The notes: a model not told the origin generated them from the letters alone. Positions 23,618 through 35,690 are shown, counted from the stretch's first letter. The stretch: 64,000 nucleotides of DNA from Delphinus delphis (GCF_949987515.2 NC_082697.1:23257730-23321729), one strand, 5' to 3'. Translations and numbers: made by a program.

Positions 23618-24002
23618 AATAAGTGCAGTTTTTTTTTAAATTGAGGTATAATTGACATTTAAATAGGTGCAGTTTTGACTCTTGTCAGTTTTATTTTGTG
23701 TTATTTTATGTCAGATTATTTCTGCCAATAGAAGTCTTGGAGCAAAGAGCATTAGTAAGTTGAAAAGATAAGCTCTGGGAGCAGTATTAGGTGAAAAATC
23801 CTTGGAGTCACTTATTTTATATATTTTTGAAAATTTCCATAATAAAAAGTTAAGACATCATTAGGGGTCAAAAAGGGACCAAAATATCATGTTTCAAAAA
23901 TCATTTTACTTTACCTGACAAATATTTTTTGAGCATCTATTAGGTGCCAGGCCCTGAGGTTACAGTGGTAATCAAAATGAAGTCCCCGCCATGCCTTACT
24001 TT

Positions 24003-24326
24003 CTTTTTTTTAATGTATTTTTAAAAATAAATTTATTTATTTTTATTTTTGGCTGCATTGGGTCTTCGTTACTGTGTGCAGGCTTTCTCTAGTTGCGGTG
24101 AGTGGGGGCTACTCTTTGTTGCGGTGTGCGGGCTTATTGTGGAGCATGGTCTCTAGGCTCATGGGCTCAGTGGTTGTGGCTCGTGGACTCTAGAGTGCAT
24201 GCTCAGTAGTTGTAGCTCATGAACTTAGTTGCTCTGCGGCACGTGGAATCTTCCCAGACTGGGACTCGAACCCGTGTCCCCTGCATTGGCAGGCAGATTC
24301 TTAACCACTGCGTCACCAGGGAAGCC
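24003..24326 (-). mobile_element. Long CHR-type SINE
   Basis: Antisense, with imperfect flanks 'catgccttac' and 'cataccttac'. Confidence 0.85.
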
Positions 24327-24690
24327 CCATACCTTACATTCTATTTGGAGAGATGGATAAAGCAGAGTATGAGGGTGGAGAAAGTAGCAGGGACTGTTTA
24401 GAGGGGATGACCTGGGAAGGTCTGTGAAGAGATAACATTTGAGCAAAGACCTGAATGAAGAAGGGGAGAGTGAGCCATGGAAAGATCTAGGGGCCTGACA
24501 GTCCAGCAGAGGGAGCAGCTAATACAAAGGTGCTGAGGTAGTAACGGGCTTGGCGTATTCAGGGAGCAGCAAAAAGGCCAGTGTGACTGTAGGGCTGTGT
24601 GTGAGGGGAGAGTAATATTTGGTGAAGACAGGGAGATAAAGAGAAACAGAGCATGTAGGGCCTTCTAGGCCATTTAAAGAATTTTATTTG

Positions 24691-25043
24691 GGGGGTTCCC
24701 TGGTGGCACAGTGGTTAAGAATCCACTTGCCAATGCAGGGTCACGTGTTCAAGCCCTAGTCTGGGAAGATCCCACATGCCACGGGGCAACTAAGCCCATG
24801 CACCACAACTACTGAGCCTGCGCTCTAGAGCCCCCGAGCCACAACTACTGAGCCCATGTGCCGCTGCTACTGAAACCTGTGCGCCTAGAGCCCGTACTCC
24901 GCAACAAGAGAAGCCACCGCAATGAGAAGCCTGCGCACCACAATGAGGAGTATCCCCTCTCCCCGCAACTAAAGAAAGCCCGCGTGCAGCAATGAAGACC
25001 CGACGCAGCCAAAAATAAAATAAATAAATTTTTAAAAAAAAGG
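24691..25043 (+). mobile_element. Long CHR-type SINE, sense
   Basis: Complete sense copy from 'ggggttccctggtggcacag' to 'gcagccaaaaataaaataaa', with 'gaattttattt' on both sides. Confidence 0.92.
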
Positions 25044-25054
25044 AATTTTATTTT

Positions 25055-25253
25055 ATTTTTTGCGGTACACGGGCCCCTCACTGTTGTGGCCTCTCCTGTT
25101 GCGGAGCACAGGCTCCAGACGCGCAGGCTCAGCGGCCATGGCTTACGGGCCCAGCTGCTCCGTGGCATGTGGGATCTTCCCAGACTGGGACACGAACCCG
25201 TGTCCCCTGCATCGGCAGGCGGACTCTCAACCACTGCGCCACCAGGGAAGCCC
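25055..25253 (-). mobile_element. Short CHR-type SINE inserted at the 3' TSD of the previous one
   Basis: GGAATTTTATTTT at 25042-25054 and again at 25254-25266. Opposite orientation to its neighbour. Confidence 0.92.
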
Positions 25254-25689
25254 GGAATTTTATTTTTAACTCTGAGATGAGAAACTTCTGGAGAGGAGTG
25301 AAATGGTCTGGAAAGCATTGAAAAGCTCATTCTGGATGCTATATTGAGAATATTCCGTAGGAGAGAGGGTAAGAGTGGACGTGGTTAGAACAGCTAGGAG
25401 GGTGTTGCAATAATCCTGGTGAGAAGTGATGGTGGCTTGGACTAGGGTGGTCCTGGAAAAGGGGGAAAGTGGTCAGATTTTGAATATATTTTGAAAGTAG
25501 AGCCTAAATGATATGCTGATGGGATCGATGTGGAATGTGAGTGAAAGAAAGAGCAGTGAAGGATGACTTGGAAGTTTTGAAGTGAAGCAGGGTTCGCTTT
25601 CAAGGTGGGGGCCTGGAGCAGTCATTGGAACTCATGCACTTGGTTTGAGCATGTAATGTTTGAACTATCTTTGGTCAGTGTTGGAACTG

Positions 25690-25860
25690 TCAAGTACAGC
25701 CCATGTGAGCCTTTAACATGCATCTGAATCCTCCAGGTATAAAAATGCAGATTTCTGATGCAGCAGGTCTGGGGTGGGGCTGAGATTCTACGTTTCTAAG
25801 TAGGTAATACCAATGCTGTTGGGCCTGGGCCACACTTTGAGTAGCCAGGGCAGTAAATAG
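25690..25860. mobile_element. MER20-type DNA element
   Basis: 'gcagcaggtctggggtgggg' and 'ggccacactttgagtagcca' are MER20 landmarks. Confidence 0.65.
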
Positions 25861-26093
25861 TTAAATGCTAGTACATTCTGGGTCTCCAAAGTGAGGCTGG
25901 CCTTGATGAGTTGGGGAGTGGTTCAAATATAGAATCCATCCTTGGCTGAGGAAGGATGCCTCCTTGAGAACAAGACTGAGAGGAGCTGTGACGGAGGCTG
26001 GGCATGGGAGGCCTGCTCTGAGGGAGGTGGCCCCTAAGGGTCAGTGTTCTCTCCTTTGATTCCCACCTGCCACACCCGCTACTGCTCTTGCAG

Positions 26094-26377
26094 ACAGTTT
26101 TGCCACGGTGCTGAGCACAGGACAATGACTCGGCCCAACGCGCTGGATCTATGCAGATGCCAAGGGAAACAGCTGGCGTTTAGCCTGGTACAGTCTGGGG
26201 AAGGGGGATCGGGGCACCCAGCAAGGACCCTCCACTCATGTTCTCTTCCTGCCCTTTCAGAACCTGTTGGCAAAGCAAGGACCGTGGCTCCTTCGGGGCC
26301 TGAGACAGAGCAATGTGCAAGAGAAGGTGGCACTGGCCAAGAAGCTCCTGGTGAAACTGCGCTTCCTGGCCCAGGAG
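26094..26377 (+). pseudogene. FER1L4: FER1L4 two helical-region exons
   Basis: Exons 26094-26187 (QFCHGAEHRTMTRPNALDLC ... LAFSL) and 26261-26377 (NLLAKQGPWLLRGLRQSNVQ ... LLVKLRFLAQE). Phases fit the preceding exon's AG remainder and each other. The second matches the otoferlin helical segment ending QNFLQKLRFLADE. Both are open. They are separated from the previous exon by more than 6 kb of L2 and SINE DNA. Confidence 0.8.
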
Positions 26378-26699
26378 GTAATGCCTCACCCACCCATTTC
26401 CCCACCCTGAATACCCTTTCTTCTAAGCCTACTGGAGGTCTTTGGGCAGGGGTGACCTAACATTTGTCCTGTGGATTGATACCAGGCCATGGGACCTGTT
26501 GCTCTGAGCATAGGACTGAGCTCCATTTGGAGTAGCTAAGGGTGACGATGTACATTGTAGGGCCCAGCAGGGATACAGGGAACATGCAAGATCTCTTTGG
26601 AAGAAGGTCTGAGAGTACATTTCCTTGGCATGACTTTCCTGGTTTGAAGCTCTGAACACAACACACGGGAAGGGTAAAGGAAGTTCACATTTATAGAAA

Positions 26700-26905
26700 G
26701 CTTCCTTGGCTAAGCATCTGCATGTATTACCTAGTGTGACTCAACAGCCTTGGGAAGATGTTACCCCATTTGACAGGTGCAGAAACTGAGGCTTAGAGAG
26801 GGAAAGTGACTGATCCACCATGTCATAGCTGGTTAAGTGTCAGAGCTAGAATTCAAAGCCAGTTCTGCCCCACTCTAAAGCTCAGTCATTCCCAAAGGCA
26901 CAGAA
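26700..26905 (-). mobile_element. MIR SINE, antisense
   Basis: 'cagaaactgaggcttagaga' followed by 'gtcagagctagaattcaaag'. Confidence 0.7.
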
Positions 26906-27108
26906 AGTTTGGATTGCTGGGGCCAATATGTCCTCAGGGTCAAACAGTGAGGAGTTTGGATATTGGTCTCAGATCTCAAAGGGCACGTTGGAGTTTGGCA
27001 AGTATGAAAGAATGGACAGCATGTGCAAAGGCGCAGCTGGAAGGCAGAGTAGTGGAAGGAGCTACAGAATAGAGACCTTATTAAAGTGAATTTTAGTGCA
27101 AAATTATT

Positions 27109-27400
27109 ATTTTTTTAATTTTTAGAAAAATTAATTAATTAATTAATTTTTGGCTGCATTGGGTCTTCGTTGCGGTGTACGGGCTTCTTACTGTGGTGGC
27201 TTCTCTTGTTGCAGAGCATGGGCTCTAGGCACGCGGGCTCAGTAGCTGTGGCTCATGGGCTCCAGAGGGCAGGCTCAGTAGTTGTGGCACATGGGTTTAG
27301 TTGCTCCACAGCATGTGGAATCTTCCCAGACCAAGGCTCAAACCCGTGTTCCCTGCATTGGCAGGTGGATTCTTAACCACTTCTCCACCAGGGAGGTCCC
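27109..27400 (-). mobile_element. Long CHR-type SINE
   Basis: Antisense copy between 'aaaattatt' and 'caaattactt'. Confidence 0.85.
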
Positions 27401-28640
27401 CAAATTACTTTATTTATTTGGAATGAAAACCTTCTGTTGTCAGCTGACATTTAAAAACATTTTCTGATTTAAATATGCCTCCTGAAATAATATAGGTTAG
27501 TTTCACTATTTTTCAAACTTTGTATAATACTGTTTATATTATTTTGCTTTTTTTAAAACTTAATATTATGTTTATTGTATATAGCTGTAATTTGTCCATT
27601 TTCATTGCTGTATAATATCCCACTGTATGACTATACTATAATTCACTTATCCATCCCACTACTGATGGATATGTGTGTTGATTCCAACGCATGGTGGTTA
27701 GAAACAATGTTTCCAAGACTATTTTTATACATGTCCTGGATGTAAGTGGAAGAGTCTCTAGGGCAGTGATTCTCAAACTTTTTTGGTCTCAGGACTCCTT
27801 TACAGCCTCAGAGTAATTACTGGGGACCCAAATGAGCTTTTGTTTATATAGATGTATCTACTGATATTCCCTATTATATAAACTAAAACTGAAAAAATTT
27901 AAAACCATAGAAATAAAAAATTATTTATTAATTCATTTAAAATAACAATAGTAAACCTATTACATGTTTTTTTGTATATTTATATAGGGAAACATACATA
28001 TATTTTTAGAAAAATAAGTATAGGGGCTTCCCTGGTGGCACAGTGGTTGAGAGTGTGCCTGCCGATGCAGGGGACACAGGTTTGTGCCCCGGTCCGGGAA
28101 GATCCCACATGCCACGGAGCGGCTAGGCCTGTGAGCCGTGGCCGCTGAGCCTGCGCGTCCAGAGCCTGTGCTCCACAACAGGAGAGGCCACAGCAGTGAG
28201 AGGCCCACGTACCGCAAAAAAAAAAAAAAAAAAAAAAAGTAAAATAAGTAAATTCTCCAAAACAAAAAATGTAGTGAGAACAACGATATTGCTTTACATT
28301 TTTTGCAAATGTCTGGCAAAGAATTTTTATACTCTGTTATATTAAAATCCATTGGTCTGTCTTGCACTTTGAATGGATCTATTATCCTTGAATGACTTTG
28401 AATCATCATACATAGGTCACTTGGAAATTTGCTTCCTTGAATTATGCATACTTTCCAAATGTTCATGCATTTCATTATACAGTATTAAGAAATCATATTC
28501 GTTAATATCATCACAAATCTCATTAGAAAAATCTTTAAGTGTTGGGAAGCTGTCAAGCTTACAATGGCTGATACAAGAGATACCGTTTTTCCAAAATTGT
28601 AATTTTCCATTTTGTTTTGTTCTTAATCTTGGAGGAAAAG
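27401..28640. mobile_element. Old unassigned interspersed repeat split by a SINE
   Basis: From about 27765 ('cagtgattctcaaacttttt') to about 28640, interrupted at 28024-28238. It has the style of a medium-reiterated mammalian repeat, but I cannot name it with confidence. 27401-27760 looks like old L1 3' sequence. Confidence 0.4.
28024..28238 (+). mobile_element. Short CHR-type SINE, sense
   Basis: Complete sense copy with A22 tail; flanks 'aaaataagta'. Confidence 0.92.
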
Positions 28641-29325
28641 CTTTCATTCTTTCACTATTAAGTATGATGTTGGCTGTGGGTTTTTCATAAATGCCCTTTA
28701 TCAGGTTGAGGACGTTAACTTCTGTTCTTAGTTTTCTGAGTATGTATTTTTTTTTATCATGAAAGGATGTTGAATTTTGTCAGATGCCTTTTCTGCATTA
28801 GTTGAGATACTCATTTGTGTTTTTTCCCTTTGTTCTATTATTGTGCTAAATTACGTTGACTGATTTTCTTAGGTTGAACCTCTCTAGCATTCCTGAGATA
28901 AATCCCACTTGGTCATGGTATATAATCCTTTTTATATGCTGTTGGATTCAGTTTGCCAATATTTTGTTCAGAACTTATTCCTAAGGGATATATCTATATT
29001 CATAAAGGGTACTATTCTGTAATTTTCTTTTCTTATGGTATCTTTGTGTGTTTTTCATATCAGGGTAACGCTGGCCTCACAGAATGAAATAGGAAGTGTT
29101 CCTTCCTTTTCTATTTTTGGGAAGAGCTTGAGAAGTATTGGTGTTAATTCTTCTTTAAATGTTTGGTAGAATTCACCAGTGAAGCCATTTGGTCCTGAGC
29201 TTTTCTTTGTTGGGAGGTTTTTGATTACTAATTCAATCTCTTGTTTTGTCTGTTGAGATTTCTATTTCTCCTTGAGTCAGTTTAGATAAATTTTATGTTT
29301 CTAGGAATGTTCTCATGTTCATTTC

Positions 29326-30015
29326 TTTTTTAAAAAAATTAATTAATTTATTTTTGGCCGTGTTAGGTCTTCGTTGCTGTGCGCGGGCTTTCTTTTTTTT
29401 TTTTTTTTTTACATAAATGCCTTTATTCTACTTCTGGTCCTCGTGGCAACTTTTTCCATCTGAAAGCTGCTCCCTGCACTTCTCGAAGCAGGAACATGAA
29501 AATGGATCAGAAGTTTCCAAACTTTTCATCATCAACCCAGTTGTAGAGGCTGGAAGGCTGGGGTCAAGGTGCCAGCGTGGTTGGGCTCTGGTGAAAGCTC
29601 TCTTCTTGGCTTGCAGATGGTTGCTTTCTTGTTGTGTCCTCATATAGCAGAGAAAGAGAAAGAGAAAGAGAAGAAAGAGAAAGAGGAAGAGGAGTAAGAG
29701 AGAAAAAGAGAGAGAGAGAGCGGGCTTTCTTTTTAGTTGCTGCGAGCGAGGCTACTCTTTGTTGCGGTGCGCAGGCTTCTCATTGCGGTGGCTTCTCTTG
29801 TTGCTGAGCATGGGGTCTAGGTGTGCGGGTTTCAGTAGCTGTGGCATGTGGGCTCAGTAGTTGTGGCTCGTGGGCTCTAGAGCACAGGCTCAGTAGTTGT
29901 GGCACACAGGGCTTAGTTGCTCTGCGGCATGTGGAATCTCCCCGGACCAGGGCTCAAACCCGTGTATCCTGCAATGGCAGGCGGATTCTTAACCACTGCG
30001 CCACCAGGGAAGCCC
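29326..30015 (-). mobile_element. Long CHR-type SINE split by a retrocopy
   Basis: SINE tail at 29326-29396 and remainder at 29720-30015, divided by the polyadenylated insert at 29397-29719. Confidence 0.88.
29397..29719 (-). mobile_element. Processed retrocopy with poly(A) inside a SINE
   Basis: GCGGGCTTTCTTTT occurs at 29383-29396 and 29720-29733. The insert, read on the minus strand, starts with a GA-rich tract (29642-29719) and has LTR-like 'ggacacaacaagaaagcaac', then unique sequence, AATAAA and a poly(A) of about 15 bases. The longest minus-strand frame is 71 codons (29428-29643) with no family that I know. Source transcript not identified. Confidence 0.75.
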
Positions 30016-30287
30016 CTTATGTTCATTTCTGATTTTAGGTATTTATATCTTGTCTCTTTTATTCTTTGTCAGTCTAGCTAAAAGCTCATCAATTTTGTTG
30101 ATTTTTCCAAAGAACCAACTTCTGGTTTCATTGATTCTTTTGTTTTTCTATTCTCCAGTTTATTTTTCTCCACTCTAATCTTTATTTACTTCCTTCTGCT
30201 AGCTTTGGGTTGAGTTTTCTCTTCTTTTTCTAATTCCTCAGGATATATAGTTTGGTTATTGACTTGAGATCTTTCTCTTCTTTTTTT

Positions 30288-30584
30288 TTTTATAAATTTA
30301 TTTATTTATTTGTTTTTATTTTTGGCTGTGTTGGGTCTTGGTTGCTGCGCATGGGCTTCCTCTAGTTGAGGCAAGCGGGGGCTACTCTTTGTTGCAGTAG
30401 GTGGACTTCTCTTTGTCGTGGCTTCTCTTGTTGCAGAGCACGGGCTCTAGAGCGCAGGCTCAGTAGTTGTGGCGCATGGGCTTAGTTGCTCTGCGACATG
30501 TGGGATCTTCCTGGGCTAGAGCTCGAACCTGTGTCCCCTGCATTGGCAGGCAGATTCTTAACCACTGTGCTACCAGGGAAGACC
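30288..30584 (-). mobile_element. Long CHR-type SINE
   Basis: Antisense copy in the old LINE-1, flanked by 'ctcttctttttt' and 'ctttcttctttttat'. Confidence 0.85.
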
Positions 30585-31745
30585 CTCTTTCTTCTTTTTA
30601 TGTAGGCATTTATAGCTATAAATTTTCCTCTGAGCCCTATCTTTGCTGCATATCATAAGTTTTGCTGTTACATTTTCATTTTCATTCACCTATAAGTATT
30701 TTCTAATTTCCTTTGTGATTTCTTCTTCGATGCGGTGTTTAAGAGTGTGTTGTTTAATTTTCACACATTTGTGAACTTTCTAGTTTTCTTTCTATTATTG
30801 ATTTGTAGTTTCATTCCACTTTGGTCAAAAAAAGATACTTTGTATGATTTCAGTCTTTTAAAATGTATTATACTTGTTCTGTGACCTATATGGTCTATCC
30901 TGGAGAATGTTCTATGTGCATTTGAGAAGAATGTGTATTCTGCTGTTGGATGCATTGTTTATATATCTCTGTTAGGTCTAGCTGGTTTATAATGTTGTTC
31001 AGGTCCTCTGGTTCCTTAATGATCTTCTGTATAGGTGTTCTATCCACTATTGAAAGTGGTATATTGCAGCCTCCAATCACATGTTTTAATTCAATTATTT
31101 CCATCTGGCTCCAGTTTTCTTATGTTTGTTGAAATTATCCACTTTAAACTCTGTACTTTTCCCACTAGACCCTTTAGAATTTTTATCACAGTTATTTTAA
31201 TATTGCTTTCTAATAGTTCCCACATTTGGGTTATCTGTGGGTCTACTTCTATTGATTATTCTTGTCTTGACCATGGGTCACATTTTTTGCTTTTCCTATT
31301 CTTATAATTTTTCATTAGGTACCTGGAGTTTTGTATAAAAGAACACTAGAGGCTAAAATAAATAATATCTCCAGAGAGTTTTGATGAAGTCTACTTTAAC
31401 TAATTTTTCTGTTTTCTGTTACCTGTGTAAGAAAATTTTACTACCTCCAAGCCACAAAGATATTCTCCTATGCTTTTAGGAGAATAAAGATAGTCTCCTA
31501 AAAGTTTTATGGTTTTAGATTTTACATTTGGGTCTCTAACTGTTCTCAAGTTAGTCTTTGCATATGGTGTAACATATGGGTCAAAATCCTATTTTTAAAA
31601 TATGGACATTGAGATAGTCTAGCACCATATGTTGAAAAGATTTCTTTTTCCTGTTGAATTGCTTTGGCTTTTTAATTGAAAATCAAGAGGTTGTATAAGT
31701 TCCTCTGTTGAATTTTTCATTTCAATCATTGCACATTTTTTTTGC

Positions 31746-32102
31746 TTTGTTTTGTTTTTCTAAAATTAATTAATTATTTTTGACTGTGTTGGGTCTTCGT
31801 TGCTGCACGTGGGCTTTCTCTAGTTGTGGTGAGCGGGTGCTACACTTCGTTGCAGTGTGCAGACTTCTCATTGTGGCAGCTTCTCTTATTGATGAGCACT
31901 GGCTCTAGGCATGTGGGCTTCAGTAGTTGTGGCACACAGGCTCAGTAGTTGTGGCTCGCAGGCTCTAGAGCGCAGGCTCAGTAGCTGTGGTGCACAGGCT
32001 TAGTTGCTCTGCAGCATGTGGGATCTTCCTGGACCAGGGCTTGAACCCCTGTCCCCTGCATTGGCAGGTGGATTCTTAACCACTGAGCCACCACGGAAGT
32101 CC
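31746..32102 (-). mobile_element. Long CHR-type SINE
   Basis: Antisense; flanks 'tgcacattttt' and 'tgcactttt'. Confidence 0.85.
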
Positions 32103-32986
32103 CTGCACTTTTAATTTCTGTAAGTTCTTTTTTTTCAAATCCGCTGTGTTATTTTTCACTGTTTATTATTCCCAGTAAGTATTTATCAGGTTTGTCTTTT
32201 GTTTCATTTAAGAATAGTAAGCAGAGCTGTTTTTATAATGTCAGATGATTCCAGTAGTCAGTTTTTGAGGGTTTGTTTTCACTCTCTGTTTCTGCTGATA
32301 CTTCCTCATGGTTGTTTCCTTCTCTGCTTAGTTGCTTTAAACTGTGAACTATTCATTATAGTTTCCTCAAAAAATTATTTGTGGGACTTCTTTGAGTCCT
32401 GGAATAAAGGTACATTCTTCCAGAAAACATATGACTTTGCTTCTGCCCTTGATCACCTTAAACTGAAATTTGATGTTTAGCAACACCCAGGCACAGTGAA
32501 AAAAATTGGCTTGTGGTTATTCTTTTCAGGGACAATTTCCACCTTCCACTACACTCAGCCAGACAACTCTCTTTGTTGATCACTGGATGTGAGAAAGTGG
32601 GGCAGGTTCCATTATGGTTTATCTTTATCCTGAAGGTGTGATTCTCTGGGGTTCTAGTTTTTAAGGAGGGGAGATATCTCCTATGAGACTCCTGTTCTGA
32701 ATGGTATCTGAGCTCTTTATATTGTTTTTACTCACTGCCAGGTCATGAAAAGCTCAGGGTTGCCAGGTTTGGCAAATGCCCTTGTGGCAAAAGTTGCTGA
32801 AATGCTCTGTTAACTTCCCTGGATTCCTGTCTTCATTCAGGGCTTAGTATGATAATTCTTCATTCTTATTATCTCACCACTGCCTTTAATAAATATTTAA
32901 AAATATTTTTTCAAGTCATTTTAGTTGGTTTTAGTGAGAGGTAGGTCTTAATTCCTAGCTCATGATATTACTGGAGATGGAAGTCA
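32103..32986. other. FER1L4 intron, nothing recognised
   Basis: Unassigned moderately AT-rich DNA. The frame at 32199-32480 shows no known domain. Confidence 0.4.
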
Positions 32987-33000
32987 GGCATGATGATTTT

Positions 33001-33129
33001 CTTTTTGATAATTTTTTAAAATATTTATTTTATTGAAGTGTAATTGATTTACAATGTTGTGTTAATTTCTGCTGTACAGCAAAGGGATTCATATATAAAT
33101 ATATATATACACACACATATATTCAGATA

Positions 33130-33174
<45 letters not shown>

Positions 33175-34379
33175 TTTTTCATATTCTTTTCCATTATGGT
33201 TTATCACGGGATACTGAATATAGTTCCCCATGCTGTACAGTAAGACCTTGTTGTGTATCCATTCTATATATAATAGTTTGCAACTGCTAATCCCCAACCC
33301 CCAATCCATCTCTCCCCTACCCCCCCATTCCCTTGGCAACCACAAGTCTGTTCTCTATGTCTGTGAGTCTGTTTATGTTTCATAAATAAGTTTATTTGTG
33401 CAGTATTTTAGATTCCACATAAAGGTGATATATGGTATTTGTCTTTCTCTTTCTGACTTACTTCACTTAGTATGATAATCTCTAGGTCCATCCATGTTGC
33501 TGCAAATGGCATTATTTCATTCTTTTTTATGGCTGAGTAGTATTCCATTGTATATGTATATCACATCTTCTTTATCCATTCATCTGTTGATGGACATTTA
33601 GGTCACTTCCATGACTTGGCTATTGTGAATAGTGCTATTGTGAACATTGGGGTACATGTATCCTTTTGAATTAGAGTTTTGTCTGGATATATGCCCAGGA
33701 GTGGAATTGCTGGATCATATGGCAACTCTATTTTTAGTTTTTGAGGAACCTCCATACTGTTGTCCATAGTGGCTTCACCAATTTACATTCCCACCAACAG
33801 CATAGGAGGGTTCCCTTTTCTCCACACCCTCTCCAGCATCTGTTATTTGTAGATTTTTTTAATGATGGCCATTCTGACTGGTGTGAGGTGGTACCTCATT
33901 GTAATTTCGATTTGCATTTCTCTAATAATAGTGATGTTTGAGCATTTTTTCATGTGCCTGTTGGCCATCTGTATGTCTTTTTTGGAGAAATGTCTATTTA
34001 GGTCTTCTGCCCATTGGGTTGTTTGTTGTTTTTTGTTGTTGAGTTTTATGGTCTGTTTATATATTTTGGAAAGTAAGCCCTTGTTGGTCGCATCATTTGC
34101 AAATATTTTCTCACGGTCTGTTGGTTGTCTTTTCATTTTGTTTATGGTTTCCTTTGCTGTACAAAAGCTTGTAAGTTTGATTAGGTCCAATTTGTTTATT
34201 TTTGCTTTTATTTCTCTTTCCTTGGGAGACTGACCTAAGAAAACATTGGTACAATTTATGCCAGAGAATGTTTTGCCTATGTTCTCTTCTAGGAGTTTTA
34301 TGTTGTCCTGTCTTATATTTAAGTCTTCAAGCCATTTTGAGTTTATTTTTGTGTGTGGTGTAACTTCATTGATTTACAA
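33001..34379 (-). mobile_element. 5'-truncated LINE-1 with 14 bp TSD
   Basis: GGCATGATGATTTT at 32987-33000 and 34380-34393 marks a single insertion. It carries an L1 3' UTR and the ORF2 C-terminus (minus-strand [17 protein letters not shown] region shared with the copy at 2.2-2.6 kb). Confidence 0.92.
33095..33172. repeat. AT/TG microsatellite in the L1 3' UTR
   Basis: Alternating (TA)n, (CA)n, (TG)n and (TA)n blocks, partly self-complementary. Confidence 0.85.
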
Positions 34380-34479
34380 GGCATGATGATTTTTAAATAG
34401 GGGAAGGAGAGGGTCAGCTTTAGAGTGATCAGTTCTAGCTATTGTTTGTTTGCTTCCTCAATGATATTTGAAGTCCTAT

Positions 34480-34960
34480 TTTATGCCAGGCTCTGTATGA
34501 GACCCTGGGGATCCACCTCTGTCATGTTTCTTGCCCTTTTGGGGCTTATGTTCTGGCGAGGGAGATAGATTATGCATCTTAAATGCATGAGAAAAATAAT
34601 GATGATCTGTAGGTATTGCTAAAGAAGATGTTATAGAAGCTAAGGGGTCAGGGGAGAACCAGCTTACATAAGGTGGTCAGGGAAGACTTCTCTGCAGAGA
34701 CAGCATTTAAACTGAGACCCAGAGGATGGTAGCAAGCCAGCCATTCATGAGAGAATGAGTTGGAAGGGAAGACTGAAGACAGGAAGACTGTCTCAGTTGT
34801 CTGGACAAGAGTGGACTGTCTTGATCTAAGAGAGTGAGGAAGGGGGACATTGGCAGGACTTGGTGATTAGATGTTGGAGGAGAAGGCTGACACCAGCTCA
34901 AATACTTAGCTGATGTGAATGGGCACACAGTGGGGATCACTGGGGAGAGAGCAGGTTGAG
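34480..34960 (-). mobile_element. Antisense L2 LINE remnant
   Basis: 'cttttggggcttatgttctg' and 'agggaagacttctctgcaga' are L2 3'-end landmarks in antisense. Confidence 0.6.
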
Positions 34961-35159
34961 AGGAGGGAAAAGTAAGGAAATCAGGCTGACACAGGCTCCA
35001 ACATGGTGAACCCTGAAGACCTTATGCTAAGCGAAAAAAAGCCAGTCACAAAAGGACAAATGATTCCACTCATATGAGGTACTCAGAGTAGTCAAACTCA
35101 TAGAGAGAAAGTAGAGTGGTGATTGTCAGGGCTGGGAGAGGGAAATGGAAAGTTAGTGG

Positions 35160-35455
35160 GTTTTTTTTTTTTTTCAGGCAAGGCTTTATTGGGGCCCCTG
35201 CTGCAGCAGGGGGCAGTGACAACAAATAAGTTTCCCTTGCTGGCTCGCTCCCCGAAGCGGGGCGAGCTTGTTCCTTATATGGGGTGAGGGTAGGGGTGTG
35301 TCTAGGGGTCGGGCCGGAGGGGCGGCTTAGGTGTTTTGCCCACCCCTTAGGTGGTGTGGTGTGCAGGGGGCATGCGCAGAACGCTGCTTTTGCTCCCGAC
35401 CCCCTTGCTTTTGCTCCAGGCTCTTCAAAAGTGGCAGTTGGGCTTTTTGGTCTCT
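35160..35455 (-). mobile_element. Endogenous retrovirus LTR-derived, polyadenylated insert (old copy)
   Basis: On the minus strand: GC-rich U3-like sequence, a CCATATAAGG box (35273-35282), a strong hairpin (about 35243-35266), an 18 bp palindrome (35195-35212), AATAAA (35185-35190) and then poly(A) instead of U5. No coding frame. It looks like the 3' end of an old ERV transcript rather than a solo LTR. Family not assigned. Confidence 0.6.
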
Positions 35456-35523
35456 TTGTGTTTAACAGATACAGAGTGTCAGTTTTGCCATGAAGAAAGT
35501 TCCGGAGTGGGCGGTAGTGATGG

Positions 35524-35690
35524 CTACTGAGCCTGCGCTCTAGAGCCCGTGCTCCGCAACAAGAAAAGCCACCGCAATGAGAAGCCTGCGCACCACAACG
35601 AAGAGTAGCCCCCGCTTGCGGCAACTAGGCAAAGCTCACGTGCAGCAACAAAGACCCAAGGCAGCCAAAAAAAAAAAAAAAACAAAAAGT
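35524..35690 (+). mobile_element. 5'-truncated long CHR-type SINE
   Basis: Begins at 'ctactgagcctgcgctctag', so the tRNA-like head is missing. Ends with A16. Confidence 0.85.

Larger units (their letters stand above)
23895..25640 (-). mobile_element. Antisense L2 LINE remnant split by three SINEs
   Basis: Segments 23895-24000, 24327-24690 and 25268-25640 read as one antisense L2 ('gacctgaatgaagaagggga', 'gttgcaataatcctggtgag'). Confidence 0.65.
28640..31150 (-). mobile_element. Old antisense LINE-1 (ORF2 RT and endonuclease parts)
   Basis: Segments 28640-29325, 30016-30285 and 30590-31150 match the same order of ORF2 sequence as the younger LINE-1 at 48.9-50.6 kb, but are much more diverged. 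Minus-strand peptides such as MHIEHSPG and NIINQLDLTEIYK remain. Another L1 scrap is at 31540-31720. Interrupted by SINEs and a retrocopy. Confidence 0.8.
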
